Counted from the first letter of the stretch, positions 1 through 11,691 are shown. The stretch is DNA of 64,000 bases from Reticulitermes speratus (GCA_021186555.1 JAJKFL010000042.1:8905781-8969780), one strand, 5' to 3'. Numbers and translations are program-made. Notes: a model not told the origin generated them from the letters alone.

Positions 1-50
1 GATGTGTATATATATGTGTATATGTATATATATATTAATATGCATATGCA
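1..50. repeat. TA/TG-rich simple repeat
   Basis: Alternating TA and TG dinucleotides at the window edge; probably continues upstream. Confidence 0.8.
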
Positions 51-668
51 ACAACAGTTACATATTTTGAAGGAAATATATTACGACCTGTACTGTGATG
101 TATGAGGGGCTGCTGATTGTTGCCTGCAGCTTGTACATTGCGAGGCTGTATTTCCTCACAGTGACGTTGTTTAAGATTCAAGACCAACCGGCACGTGCAA
201 GGAGACGTGTCTTCGAGCCGAGCCGTACGTTGCTACGTTCCTCCGCCTTACAGGCCCGTAGTGCTGAGATGCGAAAGTAGATGTAACCTATACCAGTGGC
301 TGACAAGTGCACTTCTCGGTACCTAGGGATTTCGCAACGGCGTCTTCGTCATCCCCAAAGTAAATTGAAATATGAACACTAAACTAAAAAATTATTTCCA
401 ATATTTTAGGTTCTCATAGCGGTGTTGATGAATATTGTGACGCAATGTCGATTTGTGAATTGTTACAGTTGTTATGGAGGAGTTTACTGTCTCCATCTTC
501 ACGGTCTAAGCAGTCCTAACTGCAAGAACTTAAGAAATGTCGGTAAATATCTGCCTATCAACAACGCATTATATCCCAGAAGAATTGAATCTTTAACAAT
601 TAATTTTCGTATAAGTTTAATAATTAGTGCCTAATTCTTGAAGTGAAGAAGAAGAAGACAATTTTTTA
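51..668. other. No gene recognised
   Basis: Unique-looking AT-rich sequence. Short ORFs such as 422-634 show no domain, no codon bias and no splice signals that I can support. Confidence 0.5.
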
Positions 669-670
669 TC

Positions 671-871
671 CGGTCTGTCTCCGCGGAGATCCATGTTCGA
701 TTCCAGGCAAGTCCATGTGGGATTTATGGTTGACAAATTGGGACAGGTTTTTTTCCCGAGTATTTCGGTTTTGCCCTGTCAGTATCATTCCTCCAATTCT
801 CCATACTTATATTTCATTTATCTACCATTGACGCTAAATAATCTTAGCAATTGGTAGCATCGTTAAATAAA
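671..871 (+). mobile_element. SINE-A copy, 5'-truncated tRNA-derived SINE
   Basis: Contains a B-box-like GTTCGATTCC followed by the SINE-A body (GTCCATGTGGGATTT, then GGACAGGTTTTT and a pyrimidine-rich block), ending in CGTTAAATAAAAT. The A-box half is missing or decayed. Related copies lie at 12896, 44765 (minus), 49263 and 61030. Pol III transcription of such families is known; this copy looks old. Confidence 0.7.
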
Positions 872-1162
872 ATGGAGTCGCTACTGTTCATCACAATTTG
901 TGGCCGTACATCGTGGGTACCGGTACATGTAAATAGTGTATAATATGGACGTTTATGTTCACAGACCTTCATGGGCGCTAAGAGAGGGTGGCGCTAGTAT
1001 ATCGGGGTTTGAAGGTAATTTACATCTCGCTGCTGCGGTGAAGCCCTCAAATGCTTCCAATTAAACCACTGCCCCTGAATTCGTCATTTACAATTTAGTA
1101 TTCACTGATAATCCTAGCATTAGACGCTATAGAATCCAATATACTGGCGGCGTATTGTTATA

Positions 1163-1830
1163 AACAATAAATCAATAATAATCAATAAGTAAACAAAATA
1201 AATAAATAAATAATAAATAAAATAAGTAGATAAAGAATGCATAAATAAATAAATAATAATAAGTAGATAAATAAATAAACAATACATAAATAATGAGTAA
1301 ATAAATAAATAATACATAAATAAGTAAATAAATAAGACATTAATAAGTAAATAATAAGTAATAAATAAAATAATAAATATAAGTAATAATAGTAAAATAA
1401 ATAAGTAAATAAAATAAATAAATACAGTAAATAATAGAAATACATAAATAATAAGTAAATAAATAAATATACATAATTAGTAATAAATAATATCTAAATA
1501 AAGTAAATAAATAAAGTAAATAAATAGTAATACATAAATAATAAGTAAATAAATAAATAATACATAAATAATAGGTAAATAAATAAATAATACATAAATA
1601 AAAGTAAATAAATAAAGTAAATAAATAGTAATACATAAATAATAAGTAAATAAATAAATAATACATAAATAATAGGTAAATAAATAAATAATACATAAAT
1701 AAAAGTAAATAAATAAAGTAAATAAATAGTAATACATAAATAATAAGTAAATAAATAAATAATACATAAATAATAGGTAAATAAATAAATAATACATAAA
1801 CAATAAGTAATTAAATAAGTATATAAATTC
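1163..1830. repeat. AAAT-rich tetranucleotide tract with 101-bp higher-order period
   Basis: Dense AAATAAAT/AAGTAAAT/TACATAAAT units. From about 1514 a 101-bp pattern recurs at 1514, 1615 and 1716. The minus-strand ORFs across it (runs of Y, L, F, I) are by-products of the low-complexity sequence. Confidence 0.9.
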
Positions 1831-2216
1831 AGACATGTAACTAAGCTTTAGCAGGAATGAACCCAAAACATAAACAAAGCGTAACTTTCGCTTTCTCTCA
1901 CTTCAGACTAACCATCGTGTTGTCTGAAGTCCGCCATATTGTAATAGTGTGTTTCTTGACTTCAGTAATCTTGACGAACGGCTTTGTTAAGTTATCATTC
2001 TGAGTTATTCGTCAAACTTTTGAGGAACACACCACAATTTTTACTTCCAAACTGCCTACCTTTTTAGGAATCTGCTCTGTAAGAGACGAAATTGCTCAGC
2101 CTGCAGACAAGTGTTTGCCGCTGCTGAAGGCAGTAATGCTCCTACAGCAGTCTGCAGGCTCAAGGACTTACCCTACACTATCCCATTCTGAAGCTTACAG
2201 CCACATACTCCCTAAA
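1831..2216. other. No gene; short inverted repeat at 2098-2160
   Basis: Unique-looking sequence. AGCCTGCAGAC (2098-2108) and GTCTGCAGGCT (2150-2160) form an 11-bp inverted repeat around a 41-bp loop. Function unknown. Confidence 0.4.
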
Positions 2217-2640
2217 TAACTCCGTGGAGCAGATTAATTGCTGACATGGAATTTTCGCTCAGTTATTCAAGAAATTCAGCGCCTTCCATGCAACCCGAAG
2301 GTTCATTACCGTATTCACAAAAGCCAGCACTGGACCCCGTCCTGAGACATATGAATCCAATCCACATAATCCCACTGTTGCTGTAAGATCTGTTTTAATA
2401 TTATCCCATCTAGGACCGGATCTTCAGAATGTATCTTGCTTTCAGTGTTTCAGATCAAATCCCTGTAGAGATTTATCCTGTGTCCCGTGCATACCATATG
2501 CCCTGACCATTTCATTCTCTTGGTGAAGAGTACAGGTCATGAAGCACCTAATTTTGTAATTATCACCATTCTTCTGTTACTGCCTTGAGTTTCATATGAT
2601 CACGTCAACTCGCTGTTCTAAAATACCCAGTTCCACACAC
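2217..2640 (-). mobile_element. LINE-A 3' fragment
   Basis: On the minus strand this matches the 3' end shared by the LINE-A copies at 5026, 27230 and 45205: a GATGGGATAATATTAAA-like block, a Pro/Arg-rich C-terminus, 'aatgaaccttcgggtt', then 'ctccatggag'. Badly decayed with no open frame. The upstream limit is uncertain. Confidence 0.6.
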
Positions 2641-2815
2641 ACACAAACATGAAAAATTAGTGTTTTGTGTCATTCTTTACGTTTTTAGATAGCAGATAAG
2701 AAGGGAAAATTTTATGAACTGTGTGTTTGCAAGCATTTCCCCAGATTTAATGTCCTAATTTCTACTGAATGCCCTTTTGACCAATCTTCTGCAGAGCGTA
2801 ATTTGTTACACTGAA

Positions 2816-3043
2816 TTAAGTTATAAACCAACCGATGCACACTAAAACCACTTTTTAAGTAGCTTTATTATAAAATTGTTAAAATTGTACCCCTGCACGT
2901 GTTTCGATCGTAGGATCATCGTCAGGGGGGTTTATTGCTGTGAAGTGTTGAAGTGACTGTAGCTTTTAGTGGTTTTAGTGTGCATCGGTTGGTTTATAAC
3001 TTAATTTAATATGACGAAGATGCACGGTGTCAACAGTGTGAAA
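2816..3043 (-). mobile_element. HHR-IR element with hammerhead core and 13-bp target duplication
   Basis: A 228-bp element with inverted arms (AACCAACCGATGCACAC at left, its complement near 2980-2998). Right of the arm lies the family tail GATGCACGGTG. TTGTTACACTGAA flanks both sides (2803-2815, 3044-3056), which fixes the boundaries. It carries one hammerhead-like core on the minus strand and no coding capacity. The arm/tail layout is shared with elements at 15540, 38719, 50668 and 55866. Family knowledge: minimal hammerheads are known in Penelope-like elements and retrozymes; assignment of this copy is inference. Confidence 0.75.
2890..2930 (-). ncRNA. Hammerhead-ribozyme-like motif
   Basis: Minus strand reads CCCC-CTGACGA-T, a stem II arm GATC...GATC, GAAA, then CACGTGC-AGGGG. 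CCCC/GGGG forms stem I. The base expected to pair at 16.1 is C rather than T, so cleavage activity is doubtful. Confidence 0.6.
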
Positions 3044-3124
3044 TTGTTACACTGAAATTAGGGGATCTTTCGTGGTCAGATTGAAGGAACGAAGAAATGA
3101 ACAGATAGGCAATGTACGTATAAC

Positions 3125-3460
3125 GTAAAATTGTGGTGTGTTCGCTTATTGTTTATACCTCATCGGCTATCCTAAGAGCCTGATACCATCGCAGTCAAAG
3201 AGAGCGTTTTTATGGGGATTTAACGTCGCGAAAACAGTAAAACATACTCAGGTCGTCTGTGAAGTGCCCGAAATTATTGCCAAATTTACAACATTTGGAT
3301 TTTCTCGACAGAGTTTCATGGAAGTTCCCCAATATAAAATTTCACGAAACTCCGTCCATTGGGAGCCGCGCTGATACATGCGGACAGACTGACGGGCGGA
3401 CAGACATGACGAAGGTAATGGCGATTTTCGCGACTATGCGAACGCGCCTAAAAGGAGATA
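3125..3460 (+). repeat. Dispersed repeat C (GGACAGAC-rich), copy 1
   Basis: Shares blocks with 32180-32400 (+) and 59605-59830 (-): TTTTCTCGACAGA, AAATTTCACGAAA, TGGGAGCCG, then a GGACAGAC run and GCGCCTAAAAAG. The encoded peptide looks like a retrotransposon-derived C-terminus but no domain is visible. Confidence 0.6.
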
Positions 3461-4065
3461 CAACATATTGTGTCTCTGTCATGTAAACTCAGTATGAGAC
3501 TTCGGCATCATTACAGGCATAATTAACGCCATAGAACACGTGCTTGAACGCCAGCGTTGAACAAATCAAATAATAACATAAGTTTAAAAATTACTGAAAA
3601 TTCATAATAAAATCATGATTGTGTTTTATCTTGTTTTATTGAGACTCACACGTAATTTATTTACGGACTATACCTGTAATTCGATAGCCACTAAAGGAAC
3701 ATAAAGATTGACCGCCACTAATTCTGGAAACCTGCATGGACAAGATCCTCAGCGAATACGCAGTGTTTCGGATAATTAAATACCTAAGGACCAATTTAAT
3801 ATGTATTATCCTTACATCTCATATTGGATCTTCAAACTGATTCGTTTTCTCCAGGTCTCTAGAGCAACATTCTGCACGCATGTTTAGTTTACTTGGTTTG
3901 ATCTACATGTCCAACCCATCTCTCCTTAATTACCCTTGCTATGTAAGTCACAAAGTTTCTCGTTACGTAATATCCTATATTATATATTTACGGTATATTA
4001 GTGATTACGAACAAACATTGTTAGGCATAAATTATCACTTAATTTGGTGATATACTGTACAAAAT
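3461..4065. other. No gene recognised
   Basis: AT-rich sequence with no ORF, repeat unit or RNA motif I can support. Confidence 0.4.
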
Positions 4066-4094
4066 GAAGCCTGTTTCGACGTCACTTATTAGCT

Positions 4095-4405
4095 CCAGCT
4101 CTTCTAAGGTCTTAGTCGGTCTTTCCGCCTTTTTAGTTTATTCTGTAGAATCTGTTGCTGTATTCTTTTATCTGTCATCCTGTGTAAATTGTTTATCCAG
4201 TTTAACCTGTTTTTGTGTTCTGTTTTTACTGACCGTTTTCTGTGCTTACCTAACATAGCCTGTCTTGAGGTCTTAATAGGGCCCAGGGCAGCCTTTGTTC
4301 CTAATTCAGCTTCCGTGAAGATTACTGTTTTGTGGGATATGACGTCTTGTAGTCTAATAAAACTTACCAACCTTTCTGTGGAATATATTGCCTTCATCTT
4401 CAGGA
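4095..4405 (-). pseudogene. Decayed LINE C-terminus plus hammerhead-like relic
   Basis: A minus-strand reading frame contains RLNWINNLHRM, resembling the 'W...H..RM' segment that follows the RT domain in many non-LTR elements, then a Lys/Arg-rich end. Upstream on the same strand CCTGAAGATGAAGGCAA...AGAAAGGTTGG resembles the GAAACGTCGG-class hammerhead remnants seen at 28.9 kb, with the GAAAC block mutated. Both assignments are tentative. Confidence 0.3.
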
Positions 4406-5025
4406 TATTAGTGTCAATTTACTTTTCAGAAACGTTGGTAATTTTACCAGACTATACGGCATCATACCGCAGAAGTCTCAGATCCGATCTCTACTAATTT
4501 TATTCAATTTATGTCGTGTTTTGAGAACAGCTGTTGCCAGATTCATTTTCAAGTGAACGTGTTATAATGGCCTGTATATATATATTCCAACAGATTTCCC
4601 TGGAATACTAATACAAAGCAATGATACGTGTATAAGGGGCAATTCGATACACATGTGACACCTGGTGTGTGATTGTGTGTGCAATGGTGTGCAGCTGCGC
4701 TGAATTACAGTTTGCGCAGATCACGAGGTGCATTTTACCGAACAGCGACCTCACACGCCAAAAGTCAAATCCACACATGTTACAACTATAAAGCTGTATA
4801 TACCAAGCAATATTGGCAAATCTGTGGGAATAAATAACTGGTTGCTGCCACTGCAACAGCGTGGCTACAATTTTGCACTCGTGAATGGGCTCGTAAAACT
4901 TGGTAGCAGTTTAGCAATTACCGGTCACTTGTTTAGGCTGCACTAACACCACCGTGCGTGTCGACTGTAACACTGCGTGTTTTGGCCGTGTTACATGGCT
5001 TGTGCGTCATTTTATTTTGTGTTTA

Positions 5026-5361
5026 TATTATTCGGGTGATCAAATCAAGAAGAATGAGGTGGGTGGGGCCTGTAGCACGTATGGGGGTGGGGAGAGGTGC
5101 ATACAGGATTTTGGTGGGGAGACCTGAGGGAAAGAGACAATTTGAAAGACCTAGGCGTAGATGGGAGGATAATATTAAAATGGATCTTCAAGAACTGGGA
5201 TGGGGGGCACGGACTGGATTGATATGGCTCAGGATAGGGACAGGTGACGGGATCTTGTGAATGCGGTAATGAACCTTCGGGTTCCATGAAACGCTGAGGA
5301 CCTGTTAGCTTCTCAAGAAGGACTCTGCTCCATGGAGTTAGTTAGTTAGTTAGTTAGTTAT
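5026..5361 (+). mobile_element. LINE-A 3' end with (TTAG)n tail
   Basis: Encodes the C-terminal part of a non-LTR retrotransposon polyprotein: [18 protein letters not shown], then a [19 protein letters not shown] segment, with later stop and frame damage. The DNA ends in the family 3' signature 'tctcaagaaggactctgctccatggag' (written here in two overlapping parts: tctcaagaaggac, ctgctccatggag) and a TTAG microsatellite at 5336-5360, typical of elements that end in a simple repeat. 5'-truncated; the catalytic RT motifs are absent. Confidence 0.8.
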
Positions 5362-5364
5362 ACA

Positions 5365-5860
5365 ATCCACTAGAGTGAGGTCTCGATTATCCGAGTCCCG
5401 ATTTTTCGACGTTCCGTTTCGTCCGAGCCGTTGCTCTGTATTCAAGGTCGTTTATATCTTGAGTACAGAATTCAGCTGAAGTGCGTATCTGTGTGTTCAC
5501 ACGTGTCTTTCACGCATTACTGTACTTCCTTTTAGCCTTTTTTTTTGTGTATTCTTGTGCATTGTTATGTGATTTAAGCATGTATTTTAACGTACCCTAA
5601 CAACGAATGCTAAGAAGTCCGTGTAGTTCGAGCGTTTCCGTAATTCGAGGCAACATCGGTCCTGTTACCCTCGAACAGTAGGGATTCTGCTGTATTGGGA
5701 ACGGCGTTTTGGAATTTAACGATGAATAATTCCTTTTGTACTGTAAACCCTCGAATGAACGGGCTAATAGGGGGATTGGGTGGTCCGATAATGCCGATTG
5801 TCTGGTACTTCCGAATTATGTATGTATATATATATATATATATATGTGTGTATATATAGC
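5365..5860. mobile_element. Possible pogo/Tigger-like relic and TA repeat
   Basis: GGTCTCGATTATCCGAGTCCC-like sequence at about 5381 and a TACAGCAGAATCCC end on the minus strand near 5695 resemble the CAGTAGAACCTCGATTATCCG termini of pogo/Tigger elements, but no matching pair with a TA duplication can be fixed. A (TA)n/(TG)n run covers 5819-5858. Confidence 0.3.
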
Positions 5861-6441
5861 ATAAAAAGTCGCCAAAACAGCAATACAGTACTGTACATAT
5901 AACACTAATGCATATACATAACACTGTACACAATTGTCCTGTTAGCAATATTACTTTGTCTGGAAGCCATCGTTAATTTGAATTTAATAAATTTCAGATA
6001 AACGTAATAAATCCACGATCCACACCTCCACGCGACTGTCAGAAAAGACTGAGCGCGCGTCTGTGTCCGCCACGTAGCAGCCGCTTCGCTAATTAACACT
6101 AATTCGCTAATTTCACATGTTCACATTGCGGACGAAAATTTGGGGACCAAAAAATTACGTCCGTTATTTCCGAAATCCTTACATAAGAGGTCCGTTAATT
6201 CGTGGGTCTAAGTACATTAATTTTCCCTCTCTTTCTTCCTTTACTCCTTTCGTGCCTTTTCTCCTTGCCGCCATCCGCAGTTATCCATATTTCAAGTGTC
6301 AAAGCAATTTCTACTTGTCCCCCTCACCTCACACCTCCTACCGCAGAGATGAATGCTGCTAATTATGATGCGTGGAATGTGGGAGAGGTCAAGGTGGGCA
6401 TCGTAACTAGAAAGATGAACATACGGATTCCTTCGCCAAGG
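5861..6441. other. No gene recognised
   Basis: No supported ORF. Around 6150-6215 'ccgttatttccgaaatcc' recalls decayed DNA-transposon termini, without a partner. Confidence 0.3.
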
Positions 6442-6449
6442 TCTTAACG

Positions 6450-6885
6450 CAGTGCTTCCCAAACCTGGGTAAATTACCCAAAATTGGGTAAAAGTTTATT
6501 TTTTGGTAACGACACACCTCTGAATACACATTAAAATTTACCGTAAAAGTGTAGAAGAAGAAGTACTCTGAAGAAAGTGACCAGTCAGTGTGCACCGATA
6601 CTCTAAAACAGTCTAACAGTGGCATTATACTAATTAGCTGGGACCTGGGTGATGAAATATTCATGGTGAATGATTACCAAATTGTTTGTGGCTGCTAAAA
6701 TGTTTAGAGATGTTTAAAATAAAGACATTGCATCAAACATATTGTTTGCTTCCTATTTTTTTTACCGATCTCTCTTCACTTGTCAAATATGTTTTCTGTG
6801 CAGTTAGTGTTTTACCTACATTGGGTAAAAAGGACTTTCTGATAAGTGGTTTTGGGTAATGAAGGAAAAATTTTGGGAAGCAGTG
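6450..6885. mobile_element. hAT-type MITE with perfect 8-bp target duplication
   Basis: Terminal inverted repeats CAGTGCTTCCCAAACCTGGG (left) and the complement CACTGCTTCCCAAAATTTTT (right). TCTTAACG is duplicated exactly at 6442-6449 and 6886-6893. An 8-bp duplication with CAGTG/CACTG ends is diagnostic of the hAT superfamily. The 436-bp interior carries repeated TTGGGTAA blocks and no transposase, so it needs an enzyme from elsewhere. Confidence 0.9.
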
Positions 6886-7008
6886 TCTTAACGGGATGCA
6901 TTACGGCGAACAAGAAACTGGGTATTTGAGGAAAGACGGCAGTTTTGTGGAACTGTATGAGATTACCACTCGAATCAGTAAGTCACTACAAAACACAGTC
7001 TTGTTATT

Positions 7009-7217
7009 AACTAACTCCATAGAGCAGAGTCCTTCTTGAGAAGCTAACAGTTCCTCAGCTAGTCAAGAAATTCCCCGCGTTTTATGGAACTCGAAGGTTC
7101 ATTACCGCACTCACAACAGCCCGCCACCTGTCACTATCCTGAGCCATATCAATCAATCCATGCCCCCCATCCCACTTCTTGAAGATCCATTTTAATATTA
7201 TCCTCCCATCTACGCCA
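7009..7217 (-). mobile_element. LINE-A insertion, 5'-truncated, with 10-bp target duplication
   Basis: Minus-strand copy of the LINE-A 3' end, starting from TTAGTTA at its tail and reaching the 'gatgggaggataatatt' block. TCTTGTTATT flanks it at 6999-7008 and 7218-7227. A roughly 209-bp 5'-truncated insertion by target-primed reverse transcription explains the structure. Confidence 0.8.
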
Positions 7218-7227
7218 TCTTGTTATT

Positions 7228-8117
7228 GCTTAACGTTTTTAGACAGCTGACTGCCTCGTAGTTGGCGGCTGGTAAAGTGTGTGAATGTTTGTACTTGTCT
7301 GTGAACGCGAGGTGTGTGATTGCGTGTGTCCATGTAGTGGAACAAACATGACTGCCCTCTGAACTAGACACATATTGACTGACCGAATTTCTAGAATTGT
7401 GAGAACTCACGTTTCCCGTCATCTCAGTATTTCGTGGTTTCAAAATTGACATTTCTGACGAAAGTGTCTTCGACTTCAGTGATGTGTCAGGCAACGAGGA
7501 AGGTCTTCCTGGTCTACCAGTCTTGTCTAGAGGACACTACGTAATACTTATTGGGTAAAAATTAAATTTATTTTATTTAGTCAATGAGGATTATACAACA
7601 AAACTGCCCTCTACGAGACACGCTGAAAAGCCACGTGCTGCTTCGGCTGAAAGGGTTAATAGACCAACCTATTTTAAATTTAGGGTTCACTAAAATTGTC
7701 ATAACCAAATTTTGGTTCCGTCCAAGCGCGAAGTTAATAATGGCCTGGTATTGCGGAACGAATATTGTAACCAGCAAGACTAAATAGATAAAAAGAAGCC
7801 TGAGAAATTACTGGGGTTTTCTGCTTCATTGTGAATACACAGCTGCAGCGATAAACGCCTGCGTCCGCGACGTTCTAAATACCGAAATTTAGAAAACTTT
7901 CATTTTTACACAAATGGATGGCCTGCCTGGGTTTTGAAACTGATATTCAACTACATTCTTAATTCCTATTTCTGACACATGTCACGTTAGAACAGTGAAT
8001 CTTTATCCTTCAGATGGTACGTACATTTTCGGGCATAACATCTGAAGAATATAAGTTGATACATGAACGGCCTGAGAAAGACACAATGTAAATAATTTTT
8101 CCTGTTCTTAATCGCCA
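7228..8117. other. No gene recognised
   Basis: Short overlapping ORFs on both strands (7210-7494, 7577-7787) show no domain or signal. Nothing else supported. Confidence 0.4.
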
Positions 8118-8335
8118 AAACATTGGGGAATGGGGGTATAGCTCCACGCTTCCTTAACCTCGGCAGTGGATGGAGCTGAGTGGTCAGATTCATTGCACGC
8201 CGGCTTTTCCATGAGGAAAACTTCCTGGCATCTTTTGGACAGGGGGGTCGATTGGGCCCCAGACCTTGCCTGGGGGACTGTGACGAAGAGAAAACTGCCT
8301 CCACCAGCAATCGAACTGCAATTACTCTGTCTATT
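8118..8335 (-). mobile_element. SINE-D copy
   Basis: On the minus strand contains GCCGAGGTTAAGGAAGCGTG and GAGCTATACCCCC, matching copies at 11692 (+), 46600 (-) and 54285 (-). The tRNA-like head is decayed. Confidence 0.55.
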
Positions 8336-9438
8336 CTGTAGCCTAGTCATTCACGTTGCATTTCTTTAGAAGTCAGTGGGATACAGAAGCTATACACACG
8401 CATTGGTCTATTGCTAACAATATTCATACATTTCACTTCCCTCAAGAGGCATTAGAGTCAGGTTGAAATCTTATCGTAGCTGTGTTCACGGGCAGCTTTG
8501 TTATAACCCCAAGTACGACAGGAATGGGGGTTATGGGATATGGAATGTCTCCAGCAGATTCGTCTCTCAATAAACATGGGCTTGAGTTTTTACCTCAGTA
8601 CATCATTTTTATTACATGTAGCGCTCCATGCACTTCCATACATTGTGCGCTGTTTCACGGACTTGACTACAGATAAATTTATGGTGTGTTATAGTACATC
8701 ACGAGTATTGTGTCAAGAACAGTGCTTTATTCTTTTAAAACAGGACAACACAGAATAAACTGCCTCTTGTAATATTCTTGTAACCAAATAACCCGACACC
8801 CCTCTAATACCTCATAAGGACGAGTCCAAGTAGAGCGACTGAAATCAGTCCTTTGTGCAGTGCCATAAATTTGCGATCGGGCTCTGCATACGGTCAGAGC
8901 ACCGTACTGCTGTCTGATCACGACAAACATCAGTGGCATATGCACATTTTCAAGACGGCAGAGTAAGCGGAATGAGTTAAGTTGTACACGTGCTTCAGAT
9001 GTAGAGAAAGGCTACTGAGAGCGCAAAAACAGTTGAATCTCCATTTCTGTACCGTAAGCAACTGCAAATGATTTGACTGTAAATCAGCTGCAGGTTTTTG
9101 TTGGGTGCGTTCACGTTAAGTGGTGACCCACATATAGCAATAGCATGAGCATGGAGGAAACGACCTTCGAGCGTGAATGTATTGAATAAGTAGCGTACAG
9201 CTGAAAATGGGTGATTCGGTTCTGAGGGTTTTATCGGAGGTGTAAAAAATCTTACTGCAAAGGGTAAATAAATTGGTGTATTACGTCACTACCGGCCTAA
9301 GACACTTCGGAAATTTTAGCTGTGTTGCAATAGTAAGCCTCTGTAGAAATATCCATTTGCGTTGGGGTAAAAACATTGAGGTATTTAAAGGCAGGCGAAC
9401 GCGCCTGCTTATCAACAATCACTTTTATTTCCATATAT
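8336..9438. other. No gene recognised
   Basis: Several 60-75 codon ORFs on both strands without domains; no repeat array. Confidence 0.4.
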
Positions 9439-9439
9439 C

Positions 9440-9482
9440 AGCTGCATGTTTCAGCTTGAATGTACTAAACCATTTTCAGGCT
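9440..9482 (-). ncRNA. Degenerate hammerhead-like motif
   Basis: Minus strand reads CCTGAAAATGG...GCTGAAACATGCAGC. The CTGANGA core has A for the essential G8, so it should be inactive. Its 3' part matches the ACATGT class at 33021. Confidence 0.35.
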
Positions 9483-9618
9483 GTTGTGACAAAAGTCGTG
9501 TAAGTAATGCAATTATTAAACTGGTGACTGAGAGTTTGGAAACTCCCTTACAATACCTAACCAGCAGAATGCTGCGACCGTCTTGCTGAATTTCTCTCTC
9601 CTTCCGTTCGTCCACTGT

Positions 9619-11104
9619 GACCGTGTTGTTATTTTATATTGTGTTGTTATTGTATATTGAGTATACCGTGTTGTTATTGTATATTGTGTTGTTATTGTAT
9701 ATTGAGTATACCGTGTTGTTATTGTATATTGAGTATACCGTGTTGTTATTGTATATTGTGTTGTTATTGTATACTGTGTGTACCGTTTGTTATTGTATAT
9801 TGTGTTGTTATTTATATGTGTGTACCGTGTTGTTATTGTATATGTGTGTACTGTTGTTTTTTTATTGTATATTGTGTTGTTATTGTATATTGTGTTGTTA
9901 TTGTATATTGTGTTGTTATTGTATATTTGTGTTGTTATTGTATATTGTGTTGTTATTGTATATTGTGTTGTTATTGTATTTGTGTTGTTATTGTATATTG
10001 TGTTGTTATTGTATATTGTAGTGTTGTTATTGTATATTGTGTTGTTATTGTATATTGTGTTGTTATTGTATATTGTGTTGTTATTGTATATTGTGTTGTT
10101 ATTGTATATTGTGTTGTTATTGTATATTTGTGTTGTTTTTGTATATTTGTGATTGTATATGTGTTGTTATTGTATATTGTGTTGTTATTGTATATTGTGT
10201 TTGTACTGTGTTGTTATTGTATATTGTGTTGTTATTGTATACTGTGTTGTATTGTATATTGTGTTGTTATTGTATATTGTGTTGTTATTGTATATTGTGT
10301 TGTTATTGTATATTGTGTTGTTATTGTATATGTGTTGTTATTGTATATTGTGTTGTTATTGTATATTGTAGTTGTATTGTATATTGTGTTGTTATTGTAT
10401 ATTGTGTTGTTATTGTATATTGTGTTTGTTATTGTATATTGTGTTTTACTGTGTGTACGTGTTGTTATTGTATATTGTGTTGTTATTGTATATTGTGTTG
10501 TTATTGTATATTGTGTTGTTATTGTATATTGTGTTGTTATTGTATACGTGTTGTTATTGTATATTGTGTTGTTATTGTATATTGTGTTGTTATTGTATAT
10601 TGGTAGTTGTTATTGTATATTGTGTTGTTATTGTATATGTGTGGTTGTTATTGTATATTGTGTTGTTATTGTATATTGTGTGTGTGTTTATGTATATTGT
10701 GTTGTTATTGTATATTGTGTTGTTGATTGTATATTGTGTTGTTATTGTATATTGTGTTTGTTATTGTATATTGTTTTGTTATTGTTAGTTGTTGTTATTG
10801 TATATTGTGTTGTTATTGTATATTGTGTGTACGATTGTTGTTATTGTATATTGTGTTGTTATCGTGTTGTTATTGTATATTGTGTTGTTATTGTATATCT
10901 GTGTGTAACCGTGTTGTTATTGTATATTGTGTTGTTATTGTATACTGTGTGTTATGTATGTGTTGTTATTGTATATTGTGTTGTTATTGTATATTGTGTT
11001 GTTATTGTATATGTGTGTTACGTGTTGTTATTGTATATTGTGTTGTTATTGTATACTGTGTGTACCGTTGTTTGTTATTGTATATTGTGTTGTTATTGTA
11101 TACT
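9619..11104 (+). repeat. 18-bp satellite array, about 80 units
   Basis: Unit GTGTTGTTATTGTATATT repeated for 1.49 kb with scattered variant units (GTGTGTACCGT, TGTGTTTGT). The unit length is a multiple of three and no plus-strand frame contains a stop, so long ORFs (the longest 499 codons, hexapeptide VVIVYC) arise automatically. No promoter, start context or non-repetitive coding segment supports a gene. Confidence 0.95.
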
Positions 11105-11162
11105 CTGCCAAAATATTTCTTTAACACAAGATGTATAATAGTGCACAAGTTTTTTTTTTAAA

Positions 11163-11300
11163 TCTAGGAGCCGCTTCAAAATTCTGGTGCCAGAAAGTGA
11201 CTGAAGCAAATACCATACTGAGGACAAACATATATTAGGCGCCACCGTACAAAATTTAGTTTCATGTGCGGCAGGTCGCTCGGGACGTCTGTACGTCTAT
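11163..11300 (+). repeat. Dispersed repeat E, copy 1
   Basis: Shares AAATTCTGGTGCC, CCATACTGA, GCGCCACCGTACAAAATT and a CTCGGGA end with 29185-29330 (+). Nature unknown; no ORF. Confidence 0.5.
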
Positions 11301-11690
11301 ATCTATACTCCAAGTTATATTATTTTAAAAGCAGTGGCACTGGCGTCGCTTCTAATTTCGTACATCCGCCATGTTTTAATTAATTTTTGTAGTAAATTAA
11401 AAAGTATAAGATTGTATTCTACAGCAACAATATGTTTATATAAAGTTTGGGTGTAAATCAGCCGTCTGGTTTGGTAGTTTAAATAGGGATACACGTAGAC
11501 AGACGCACACAGGCAGCATGGCGATTTCACAAGACTAGATTTTTCACGTTTAAGAAGAAAAACAGGGTATAACACGTGATAAATTTATCCGTGAAATTAG
11601 CAACAGCACAATTGCAGTAACTCGAGTTTATTTCCTATTATTAGTACAAATAAGTCGAGTCGCTTAATGTGTGTTGTGACTACGTTGTGG
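11301..11690. other. No gene recognised
   Basis: A minus-strand 86-codon ORF (11315-11575) has no recognisable domain or signal peptide. Confidence 0.35.
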
Positions 11691-11691
11691 C

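Noticed and set aside
1120..1866. Minus-strand ORFs rich in Tyr, Leu, Phe and Ile
   Set aside because: Read through an AAAT-type simple repeat; no non-repetitive coding segment.
5336..5360. Telomeric repeat
   Set aside because: The unit is TTAG, not the insect TTAGG, and it is the 3' tail of a LINE-A copy.
9639..11138. 499-codon ORF on the plus strand
   Set aside because: Entirely an 18-bp satellite with no stops in any plus-strand frame; equally long overlapping ORFs exist in the other frames.
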